A stretch of 8,618 bases of DNA, taken from contig JAMCQK010000092.1 of the NCBI GenBank assembly GCA_023382135.1, positions 1 through 8,618 of the forward strand, read 5' to 3'. This stretch comes from Deinococcus sp. Its GTDB lineage: Bacteria > Deinococcota > Deinococci > Deinococcales > Thermaceae. The notes below the pieces were generated by a model. The model made no database searches. It was given only the letters and a program-made list of their open reading frames with translations, and was not told the origin of the DNA. Shown here in pieces: positions 1 to 5,538 of the stretch; the stretch's first letter is position 1, and every line of letters starts with the position of its first letter. Position numbers and translations under genes: made by a program.

Positions 1-2
1 AG

Positions 3-1253
3 TCCACCGCCATGCATTGGCAGCTGCATAAAACCGGCAGAAGGCATTTTGATAAAGCAAAGAAGCTCGGCAAACGCCTCGAGGTCGCAGTGGCGCTCGG
101 CGGGGACCCAATTCTCACCTACGCCGCCACCGCGCCGGTCCCGCCCCTGCCAGGCGTCAACGAGTTCAACCTGGCGGGTTTTTTGCGGGGCGCACCGGTC
201 GAATTAACCCGGGGCGTTACCGTGAATCTGCCCGTGCCCGCCGAAGCCGAGTTGGTTCTCGAAGGCTATGTTGATCCTTCGGAAGATCTAATTGTGGAAG
301 GCCCTTTTGGCGACCACACCGGCTTCTACACGCTGGAAGACTTTTATCCGCGCTTTCACGTTACCGCAATCACGCACCGCGGGAACGCTGTTTATCCCGC
401 AACCATCGTGGGAAGGCCGCCAATGGAAGACGCCTATCTGGTGGAGGCCTCTGAGCGCCTGTTTCTCCCCGCCGCAAAACTGATCCTGCCGGAAATTGCC
501 GACTACCACATGCCGCCCGCGGGCATCGCCCACAACTGGGTGAACGTGTCAATCGAAAAACGCTATCCCGGACAAGCCTACAAAGTGGCCAATGGACTAC
601 TGGGACTTGGCCAGATGATGTTCGCCAAGGTCATTGTGGTGGTGGATAAAGACATTCCCGTAAAACCTGGTTTTGAGACTTTGCTCGCGGCCATCAAGAA
701 TACCCTGCCAGGCCGCGACACCCTGGTTACCCGGGGGCCAATTGATGTGCTCGACCACTCTTCGCGTTCGATGGGCTACGGCGGCAAGCTGATCATCGAC
801 GGCACGCGCAAGCTGCAAGCAGAAGGCGGGCCGGCAGAATTTGTTCCCCGGCAACACCAGCTCCTGCCGCAAATTCCCGCCGTGAACCAAAAACAGTGGC
901 CGGGTGTTTGGGCTGTTACTTTTCACAAATCGAAGGCGGGGGAGCCAAAAGAACTGGCACTCCGGCTTTTGCAAGCTTCAGCAAGTAAGGGTGTCCGCTT
1001 GCTGCTTATCACCGACGACGACACCGCGCTCGAACCAGACCAGCTTTTGTGGGCGGTGCTGAATAACATCGACCCCGAGCGTGACGCCTGGGTCATGGAG
1101 GGCCTGGATGGTCCCGTGCTGGTGCTGGATGGTACCAGAAAGCTCAAGGACGAAGGCTTTGAGCGGCGCTGGCCTGAGAAGATACAGATGAGCGATGAGG
1201 TCATCCAGCGAGTCAACCGGCGCTGGGAAGGCCTTGGTCTCGCCAAAGAGTGA
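3..1253 (+). CDS. UbiD-family decarboxylase, MqnL-like (5' partial)
   Basis: UbiD enzymes use prenylated FMN to decarboxylate aromatic acids in ubiquinone or menaquinone synthesis. Thermales make menaquinone by the futalosine route, so a cytoplasmic MqnL-type role is likely (inference). The frame is open from base 3 with no stop (Ser-Thr-Ala before the first Met at 12), so the N-terminal part lies outside the window; about 416 residues remain of a family usually 500-620 long. Numbered from Met at 12: the conserved start MHWQLHKTG; EGPFGDHTGFY at 96-106, whose Glu96 and Asp101 match the catalytic acidic pair of the family; and VGRPPMEDAY followed by ERLFLP, a family signature. The segment GPIDVLDHSSRSMGYGGK aligns with the E. 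coli UbiD C-terminal domain. A DGTRKL motif occurs twice near the C terminus, as in the longer menaquinone-type members. The catalytic Arg should lie upstream and cannot be checked. The family call is firm; the exact substrate is less so. Confidence 0.9.
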   Translation, partial: STAMHWQLHKTGRRHFDKAKKLGKRLEVAVALGGDPILTYAATAPVPPLPGVNEFNLAGFLRGAPVELTRGVTVNLPVPAEAELVLEGYVDPSEDLIVEGPFGDHTGFYTLEDFYPRFHVTAITHRGNAVYPATIVGRPPMEDAYLVEASERLFLPAAKLILPEIADYHMPPAGIAHNWVNVSIEKRYPGQAYKVANGLLGLGQMMFAKVIVVVDKDIPVKPGFETLLAAIKNTLPGRDTLVTRGPIDVLDHSSRSMGYGGKLIIDGTRKLQAEGGPAEFVPRQHQLLPQIPAVNQKQWPGVWAVTFHKSKAGEPKELALRLLQASASKGVRLLLITDDDTALEPDQLLWAVLNNIDPERDAWVMEGLDGPVLVLDGTRKLKDEGFERRWPEKIQMSDEVIQRVNRRWEGLGLAKE

Positions 1254-1288
1254 ATTCTCAAGCCAGTATGCCCTTTTGCCTTCTTTGC

Positions 1289-1317
1289 GCCTGCCTGGCG
1301 GCAGACAGGCCGGCCTG
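1289..1317. repeat. Overlapping GC-rich palindromes downstream of ubiD-family gene
   Basis: Two inverted repeats share an arm. GCCTG/CAGGC (1289-1293 and 1306-1310) enclose CTG/CAG, giving an 8-pair stem with one mismatch and a GCGG loop. The perfect 12-base palindrome CAGGCCGGCCTG (1306-1317) uses the same right arm, so the two folds exclude each other. It lies 35 bases after the stop codon. It could act as a transcript 3' end, but no T-run follows on either strand. It could also be one copy of a dispersed REP-type repeat. Confidence 0.55.
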
Positions 1318-1338
1318 CGGTAAACGTGCGCAATGACC

Positions 1339-1366
1339 TTGCGGTATTGCCATCCAGGGCTAGGCT
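1339..1366 (+). promoter_or_regulatory. Candidate leaderless promoter for the secreted-protein gene
   Basis: TTGCGG (1339-1344) and TAGGCT (1361-1366) are separated by 16 bases. The -10 (TANNNT form) ends 6 bases before the ATG at 1373, the spacing seen for leaderless genes in Deinococcus-Thermus bacteria. No Shine-Dalgarno sequence precedes the ATG, which fits. The -10 is weak by E. coli standards. Confidence 0.45.
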
Positions 1367-1372
1367 AAAGCT

Positions 1373-1801
1373 ATGAGAGCCTTCATCCTTCTTTTGGCGC
1401 TTTTAAGCGTTCCCGCGGCGGCTCAGACGTTGGTGGAGATCTCTACGGTGGTGGCTATATCCTCGACGCTGGACTCGCGCATCAAGCTCCCCTCGGGTTC
1501 CTTTAAAGCGGGCAAAGGCAGCGAGGAAATACTGGCTAGGATCCCCGACCGGGCCAGGTTCGCCGCCTTTGAAGTGTACGCGGCCAAGGGAATTGCCGCC
1601 AAACTTCACGCAGGCTTTGTTCACCAGGTCCTGACCAGCTTCGCGGTGGCTGGATACTTTGTTGAGAGCCAGCAGGAGAAAAAAATAGGGGATGAGATCC
1701 AGACCCGCTACAACCTGGTGGATGACGAGGGACGGCCAGGAGTTTTGTTTGTGGTGCGCAAGAGTGATGAGTTAGTGTACGTGATTGGGAAGGTGAAGTG
1801 A
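1373..1801 (+). CDS. Small secreted protein of unknown function
   Basis: A 142-residue protein that I do not recognise. The N terminus is a clear Sec signal peptide: Met-Arg, a hydrophobic core (AFILLLALLSVP, residues 3-14), then AAAQ with likely cleavage after residue 17 or 18. There is no lipobox cysteine and no second membrane segment, so export to the periplasm or outside is expected. The mature part (about 125 residues) has alternating strand-like and helix-like stretches, for example a hydrophobic VLTSFAVAGYFV segment around 82-93 and a VLFVVRKSDELVYVIGKVK strand pair at the C terminus. It has no cysteines and no recognisable catalytic motif. Codon use matches its neighbours. The start is supported by the signal peptide and by a -10 box six bases upstream. 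Function cannot be inferred from context. Confidence 0.8.
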   Translation: MRAFILLLALLSVPAAAQTLVEISTVVAISSTLDSRIKLPSGSFKAGKGSEEILARIPDRARFAAFEVYAAKGIAAKLHAGFVHQVLTSFAVAGYFVESQQEKKIGDEIQTRYNLVDDEGRPGVLFVVRKSDELVYVIGKVK

Positions 1802-2076
1802 GGGCCGAAAGTCTAAGGTAAAAAGTGAAGAGCAAAGAGCCTGGGATTTAACTATGGGCAAGGGGGTCAGGTGGAGCACGGTAGAGACGGCGTCCCCGCT
1901 TGCCGAGCTTCCGGCGGTTCACCGTGCGTTCCTGAAGGTGCACCGGCCCGGGCTCGAGGCCGACGCCCTGCCTTTGCGCCGGGTGCAGCAGTACATGAGC
2001 CAGACGCTGGCCTTGCTGGTTGCCGCGGGAATGGCCCAAAATGTAGACGGCGAGTACGTGGTGGGCCTAGAAACAA

Positions 2077-2181
2077 CTAAGTATCTCCAGTCTAAGTTTG
2101 TCGAAAGGCTTGAAAAGCCACACCGTGTTCCTTGCCTCCTTTGGCCGGGTGAGCTTGAAAACTCACCATGGAGATACTTAG
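2077..2181. repeat. 105-bp element with 13-bp terminal inverted repeats (MITE-like or structured RNA)
   Basis: CTAAGTATCTCCA (2077-2089) and its exact complement TGGAGATACTTAG (2169-2181) bound a 79-base interior. Inside are two hairpins: GGCTT-GAA-AAGCC (2107-2119) and GGTGAG-CTTGAAAA-CTCACC (2148-2167). Both contain the same 9-mer GCTTGAAAA (2108-2116 and 2153-2161). The whole can fold as a closed stem with two arms. If the outer TA/TA is read as a target duplication, the element would be 2080-2178 with 10-base terminal repeats, the style of IS630/mariner MITEs. No transposase is present. It is AT-richer than its surroundings and lies between a truncated gene and the hemC-like gene. Confidence 0.6.
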
Positions 2182-2282
2182 CCCTTACGGGCCATCCCCT
2201 TGCCATACCAAAACAAGGTTCGTTAGAACGCGCCAGAAAAGGAGTGAGTATAAGCACCCATAGTTCAAAACCTTCCATCCTG

Positions 2283-2296
2283 GCGGAAGTTTCCGC
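2283..2296. promoter_or_regulatory. Palindrome abutting the hemC-like -10 box (candidate operator)
   Basis: GCGGAA-GT-TTCCGC is a perfect 6-base inverted repeat with a 2-base centre. It ends one base before the proposed -10 TAATAT (2297-2302), so a bound protein would cover the core promoter spacer. The regulator is unknown. It does not look like a PerR or Fur box, which are AT-rich. Confidence 0.4.
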
Positions 2297-2302
2297 TAAT
2301 AT
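2297..2302 (+). promoter_or_regulatory. Candidate -10 box for the hemC-like gene
   Basis: TAATAT lies 9 bases before the ATG at 2312, so transcription would start at or just before that ATG and give a leaderless or nearly leaderless mRNA. The ATG at 2303 directly touches this box and would not be transcribed from it. No convincing -35 is visible; TTCCAT (2273-2278, 18-base spacer) is the best and is weak. Confidence 0.4.
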
Positions 2303-2311
2303 ATGTCTGGT

Positions 2312-3205
2312 ATGCGCGTGATTGTCGTCGGTACGCGGGGAAGTTTGCTCGCGCAGGCTCAAACTCGTTTTGTGGTTGAACGGCTGCGGGAAAGCTGGCC
2401 CGAGACCGAGTTCAAGATCCGCACCATCCAGACTCCGGCGGAAGTCTGGGAAGAAGCGGGCGCCCGTGAGCTGCGCAAAGCGCTTTCGGCAAGGACTGTG
2501 GACATTGCCCTCTACCCGCTCAAGTACCTGCCTACCGAAGAAGCGCCCGGGCTCAAGCTGGTTGCCGTCCCCAAGCGGGCGGACCCGCGCGAAGCCTTTG
2601 TGGGTAAGAGCGCCAAGAAGATTGAAGACCTGCCCGAAGGCGCGGTGGTGGGCACCAACATGCTGGGGCGCAAGGCACAGCTTCTTTCTTGGCGCAAGGA
2701 CTTGGTGGTCAGGGATCTGCACGGCGACATCGAAGACCGGCTTTCCGCGCTGGCGGGTGATTTCGACGGTATCGTGATGAGCGCGGCGGGGCTGATATGG
2801 CTAGATCTTCGCAACAGGCTTGATCAATTTATTGATCCGAGCCTGTTGCTTCCCCCGGCAGGGCAGGGGGCTTTAGGCCTCGAGGTCCGCCAGGGCGACG
2901 ACTGGGCAGAAGAGCTGGCCTACAGCCTTAATCACCGGCCCTCCTTTGAGCGCACCAGCGCAGAACGCGCCTTTGTGGACGCTTTGGGCGCGGGTATGAG
3001 CGCTCCAGCCGCCGCCCTGGCTTCCATGGACGACGAAGGCACGCTCCACCTTCAAGGGCTTTTGGTCTCACCCAATGGCCGCGAGCTGATCCGGGGAGAA
3101 ATTGAGGGCGACCCCAGCGAAGCGCTGGAGCTTGGCGGAGAGCTGGCGCGCGACTTGCTGGACCACGGGGGCCGGGCGATCCTCGAGCAGGCCAAAGTCC
3201 ACTAG
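2312..3205 (+). CDS. HemC (porphobilinogen deaminase) homologue with degenerate active site
   Basis: The full-length HemC fold is recognisable: GTRGS at residues 7-11, LPEGAVVGT, a LHGDIEDRL segment, LPPAGQGALGLE, and TSAERAF before the C-terminal domain; 297 residues against about 310. HemC normally joins four porphobilinogens into hydroxymethylbilane for heme, using a dipyrromethane cofactor bound to one cysteine. Here that cysteine (E. coli C242) is Met229. The catalytic aspartate (D84) is Tyr72 in YPLKYLP, where the family has HSxKDxP. R131 is Gly119 and R149 is His137. The GGKGLF loop region is about eight residues shorter. Retained are R11 (Arg9), K83 (Lys71), R132 (Arg120) and R155 (Arg143). 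I infer a pseudoenzyme or a new role, not normal heme synthesis. The intact frame and normal codon use argue against a decaying gene. ATG 2312 is chosen because MRVIVVGTRGS matches the family start and suits the -10 box; ATG 2303 adds three residues. Confidence 0.85.
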   Translation: MRVIVVGTRGSLLAQAQTRFVVERLRESWPETEFKIRTIQTPAEVWEEAGARELRKALSARTVDIALYPLKYLPTEEAPGLKLVAVPKRADPREAFVGKSAKKIEDLPEGAVVGTNMLGRKAQLLSWRKDLVVRDLHGDIEDRLSALAGDFDGIVMSAAGLIWLDLRNRLDQFIDPSLLLPPAGQGALGLEVRQGDDWAEELAYSLNHRPSFERTSAERAFVDALGAGMSAPAAALASMDDEGTLHLQGLLVSPNGRELIRGEIEGDPSEALELGGELARDLLDHGGRAILEQAKVH

Positions 3206-3269
3206 ACATGAGCCCGCGCAGTCGAAAAAACAACTGTGTTTGCCTCGTCAGTCCACTCAAATTTCTATT

Positions 3270-3307
3270 GGCGCGAAAAGACTCTGGCTGCCAGTTTTCG
3301 GAGCGCC
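3270..3307. other. Long two-part hairpin between hemC-like and fur-family genes
   Basis: The outer pairs are GGCGCGAAAA (3270-3279) against TTTTC (3295-3299) and GCGCC (3303-3307), with three unpaired bases GGA on the right. The inner stem is CTGG-CTG-CCAG (3284-3294), with GACT bulged on the left. That makes 14 base pairs in total. It starts 64 bases after the hemC-like stop and ends 75 bases before the regulator start. With no T-run after it, it is either a Rho-independent terminator without a tail, a processing site, or a binding site. Confidence 0.45.
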
Positions 3308-3346
3308 AGGCCTGAGAAAGTTTCGGTCAAATGTGCTGGCGGCCGC

Positions 3347-3373
3347 TTGTCTTTTAGGAGTGCGCACTATACT
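3347..3373 (+). promoter_or_regulatory. Promoter for the fur-family gene
   Basis: TTGTCT (3347-3352) and TATACT (3368-3373) are separated by 15 bases. The -10 matches the consensus at five of six positions. Its end is 9 bases before the ATG at 3383, so the leader would be only a few bases or absent. The AGGAG at 3356-3360 falls in the spacer and would not be in the mRNA. Confidence 0.6.
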
Positions 3374-3382
3374 CTGGATGCG

Positions 3383-3778
3383 ATGGGCATCAAGCGTCTG
3401 ACCAAGCAGCGAAAGGCGGTGCTCGAGGTGGTGCGCCACGCCAACAACCACCCAGACGCGGCCTGGGTATACCAGCGGGTGCGCGAGCGCGTTCCCAGCA
3501 TCAGCCTGGGGACGGTTTACCGCACACTCGACGCGCTGGTGGACGACGGCTACCTGCTCCCGCTGACTCATTCGGGAGAAGCCACCCGCTATGAGGCTAA
3601 TCTAGACGGCCACCTGCACTTGGTCTGCTCGAAGTGTGGCGAGTTTGTGGACATTAGTCATCCGCTGCCAGACCTATTGTCGGGAGTAAAGGAGCGGTAC
3701 CCGGAGCTCGACATTCACGCCGTCCAGGTGGAGTACCAGGGCCTGTGCCAAGGCTGCCGTACCCGTTTGCAGAGCTAG
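3383..3778 (+). CDS. Fur-family metalloregulator, PerR-like
   Basis: A 131-residue cytoplasmic DNA-binding repressor of the Fur/PerR/Zur family. The winged helix covers about residues 1-60, with LGTVYRTLDALVDDG as the recognition helix. The dimerisation and metal domain follows. A structural zinc site is formed by C82-x2-C85 and C122-x2-C125. Regulatory metal ligands align with B. subtilis PerR as His23 (H37), Glu71 (D85), His77 and His79 (H91, H93) and Asp90 (D104). The aspartate at the D104 position is typical of peroxide-sensing PerR, where Fur proteins have Glu, but Glu71 replaces the PerR Asp85, so the sensor class is not certain. The frame is open upstream to 3236, but the family start, a good -10 and loss of similarity before Met at 3383 fix the start. 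The gene follows the hemC-like gene by 177 bases and precedes folC by 4. No AT-rich PerR box was seen nearby. Confidence 0.9.
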   Translation: MGIKRLTKQRKAVLEVVRHANNHPDAAWVYQRVRERVPSISLGTVYRTLDALVDDGYLLPLTHSGEATRYEANLDGHLHLVCSKCGEFVDISHPLPDLLSGVKERYPELDIHAVQVEYQGLCQGCRTRLQS

Positions 3779-3782
3779 TTAT

Positions 3783-5063
3783 TTGTTTGTGAATCCCCCC
3801 GACAGCCAGCTGGAAGCCAGCCTTGAAGAGCTGCTCAGCTGGCTTTTTGCCCGCCAAAGAGTCATTCAGCCGGGCCTCGAGCGCGTCGGGGCGCTGCTAA
3901 AGTTACTGGGCCACCCGGAGCGCTCCTTTCGTTCGGTCTTGGTTGGTGGCAGCAACGGCAAAGGCTCCACCGTTCAAGCGCTTTCCGCCATTCTGCGGTC
4001 CGCTGGCCACAGGGTGGGAAGCTACACCAGCCCGCACCTGGTCCGGTTCAACGAACGCATCCAAATAGCAGCCGAAGAAATACCGGATCCTAACCTGCTT
4101 CGGTTACTCCGCGAAATCAAGCCCCTGGCGGAGGCGGTCGGCGCAACTTTTTTCGAAATTGCCACCGCGGCCGCTCTCAGGTATTTCGAACTTTACAAGG
4201 TGGAGTGGGCGGTGCTCGAGGTGGGGCTTGGAGGCCGGTTCGATGCCACCAACGCGGTGGAGCCGGAGCTTTCTATTGTCACCAACATTGCCCTGGAACA
4301 CACCGAGATTCTTGGCGACACCTTGGCCAAGATTGGCTTCGAGAAAGCGGGCATTATGCGCACGGGCAAAAAGACTTTTAGCGCAGCTTCGGGCGAAGGG
4401 CTTGTTGCGCTGGAGAATCACGCCACTCAAATTGGCGCGGAGCTGAAGGTTCTTGGCCGCGATTTTTCCGTGGTGCAAGCCGGGCTGAGAAGACAGGGAA
4501 CCAATATCGCGCTGAAGCTGCCGGGTGGTGAACACCAGTTGTTTTCTACTCTCGCTGGTGGGCACCAGGCGGAAAATATGGCGCTGGCAGCTGTCACGGC
4601 AAGTGAGCTGGGCGTAGGTTGGGAGCAGATAAAGAGAGGCCTCGAGGCCGTCCGCCACCCCGGAAGGCTCGAACGCCAGGGCCAGTTTTTGTTTGACGGT
4701 GCCCACAACCCGGCGGCTGCCTGGGCTCTTAGAGAAGCCCTCGAGCAACTCTTTAGTGAAGATCCACTGGTGCTGTTGCTGGCATTTTCTGGCGGTAAGA
4801 ATGTCGCGGAAATGGCCCAGGCGTTTTCCGGTCTGGGTGAAATTGTTCTCACCAGATACAACTCACCAAGAGCATATGAACCCGCGGAATTAGCGGAATA
4901 CTTTCCTGGGGCACATCTGGTTGGCGAGCCCGCGCGGGCGCTTGAATATGCCCGTAAACTCGCGGGAAAGTCTGGAACTATCGTGGTTACGGGCAGCCTT
5001 TACCTGGTTGGTGAGATCAAAAGACTGTTGGCGGGGCTTAGCCCCGAGGAACGCTGGCAGTAA
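3783..5063 (+). CDS. folC: Dihydrofolate/folylpolyglutamate synthase
   Basis: FolC joins glutamate to dihydropteroate, then extends the glutamate tail on folates, using ATP in the cytoplasm. The 426-residue length is normal. Seen in order: P-loop GSNGKGST at 56-63; TSPHL at 82-86 (omega loop); EVGLGGRFDATN at 146-157; LEHTEILG at 171-178; FEKAGI at 186-191 with Lys188 at the usually carbamylated position; FDGAHNP at 304-310, the C-terminal domain signature; and GSLYLVGEIK at 404-413. The start is TTG at 3783, or GTG at 3789 two codons later. Neither has a Shine-Dalgarno sequence, and coupling to the regulator gene 4 bases upstream is likely. The 3' end overlaps folK on the other strand by 26 bases. 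Confidence 0.95.
   Translation: MFVNPPDSQLEASLEELLSWLFARQRVIQPGLERVGALLKLLGHPERSFRSVLVGGSNGKGSTVQALSAILRSAGHRVGSYTSPHLVRFNERIQIAAEEIPDPNLLRLLREIKPLAEAVGATFFEIATAAALRYFELYKVEWAVLEVGLGGRFDATNAVEPELSIVTNIALEHTEILGDTLAKIGFEKAGIMRTGKKTFSAASGEGLVALENHATQIGAELKVLGRDFSVVQAGLRRQGTNIALKLPGGEHQLFSTLAGGHQAENMALAAVTASELGVGWEQIKRGLEAVRHPGRLERQGQFLFDGAHNPAAAWALREALEQLFSEDPLVLLLAFSGGKNVAEMAQAFSGLGEIVLTRYNSPRAYEPAELAEYFPGAHLVGEPARALEYARKLAGKSGTIVVTGSLYLVGEIKRLLAGLSPEERWQ
5032..5046. terminator. Hairpin in the folC/folK tail-to-tail overlap
   Basis: CGGGGC-TTA-GCCCCG is a perfect 6-pair, GC-only stem with a 3-base loop inside the convergent overlap. The loop is exactly the folK stop codon (TAA on the minus strand). 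It may serve as a two-way transcription end, but neither side has a T-run directly after the stem, so a terminator role is only a suggestion. Confidence 0.35.
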
Positions 5064-5538
5064 ATAGCGGTGCAACGCCCGACCTGTCCAACCGCTGGAG
5101 CAGCTCATCGTAGGTTTCGTTTAGTAAGGGATGAACCCCCTTCGGGACCAGGTCGCAAAGGGGCGCCAACACAAAGGCGCGCTGGTGCATTTCGGGATGC
5201 GGGAGATTCAGAAGTTCGCTTTTCAGAACCGTGTCTCCGTAAAGCAACAGGTCCAGGTCAATAGTGCGTGGTCCCCAGCGTTTTTCCCGGATGCGGCCAA
5301 GAGATCCTTCAATCTCAAGCAGCCGCGGCATCAGCTCTTCGGCACCAAGCCCGGTCTCGAGTTCAGCCACCATGTTCAAGTAGGGCCCTTGCCCCGCCGG
5401 GCCAACTGGTCTGGTTTCGTAAACAGGTGAAAGCCGGGTAAGGCGCGTACCGGGCAGGAGCGATATTCGAGCAAGGGCCTCGAGCAGGTATCCCGCGCGG
5501 TCCCCCAGGTTGCTTCCAAGCGCAAGATAGCAGAGCAT
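5038..5538 (-). CDS. folK: 6-hydroxymethyl-7,8-dihydropterin pyrophosphokinase
   Basis: FolK transfers pyrophosphate from ATP to hydroxymethyl-dihydropterin, the step before dihydropteroate synthase in folate synthesis. At 166 residues it has the normal length for a single-domain enzyme. Seen: LALGSNLGDR at 5-14; SPVYETRPVG at 37-46; KRWGPRTIDLDLLLYG at 86-101, with Asp94 and Asp96 as the two magnesium-binding aspartates; and LPHPEMHQRAFVLAPL at 112-127. The start ATG shares its A with the stop of the GlcE-like gene (TGATG), so translation is probably coupled. No fusion to FolB or FolP is present. The 3' end overlaps the convergent folC, so two folate genes share DNA on opposite strands. Confidence 0.95.
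   Translation of the reverse strand: MLCYLALGSNLGDRAGYLLEALARISLLPGTRLTRLSPVYETRPVGPAGQGPYLNMVAELETGLGAEELMPRLLEIEGSLGRIREKRWGPRTIDLDLLLYGDTVLKSELLNLPHPEMHQRAFVLAPLCDLVPKGVHPLLNETYDELLQRLDRSGVAPLFTASVPRG

Larger units (their letters stand above)
1854..2321 (+). pseudogene. Truncated gene, possible winged-helix N-terminal fragment
   Basis: The frame is open for 155 codons but appears to be two different things. Codons 1-73 (1854 to about 2072) use GC-rich third positions like real genes here. They encode a plausible helical segment (LRRVQQYMSQTLALLVAAGM, residues 42-61) followed by a short strand (QNVDGEYVVG). That layout resembles a recognition helix and wing of a winged-helix protein, but the similarity is only suggestive. 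From about 2073 the codon use turns AT-rich and irregular, a 105-base inverted-repeat element begins at 2077, and the frame runs on to overlap the hemC-like start by 10 to 19 bases. I infer that the original gene lost its 3' part when this segment was inserted or rearranged, and that the last 80 or so codons are accidental. A genuine 155-residue protein is not excluded. No Shine-Dalgarno sequence is visible. Confidence 0.5.

Noticed and set aside
2107..2119. GGCTT-GAA-AAGCC as a simple intrinsic terminator
   Set aside because: The stem is short and no T-run follows; it is better explained as part of the larger inverted-repeat element.
1854..2204. Long-range inverted similarity between the start of the truncated gene (ATGGGCAAGGGGG) and 2194-2204 (CATCCCCTTGCCAT region)
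   Set aside because: The match needs gaps and mismatches and is short, so chance is the simpler explanation.
1919..2722. 267-codon open frame on the minus strand
   Set aside because: It is antisense to the truncated gene and the well-supported hemC-like gene, has no family resemblance, and crosses the non-coding element.
3356..3360. AGGAG as a Shine-Dalgarno site for the fur-family gene
   Set aside because: It is 22 bases from the ATG and lies between the -35 and -10, so it would not be transcribed.
3236..3382. 49-codon N-terminal extension of the fur-family gene
   Set aside because: It covers the promoter, resembles no Fur N terminus, and the family start is at 3383.
4104..4748. 214-codon open frame on the minus strand
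   Set aside because: It lies wholly inside folC, whose motifs are intact, and is a shadow of GC-rich codon use.
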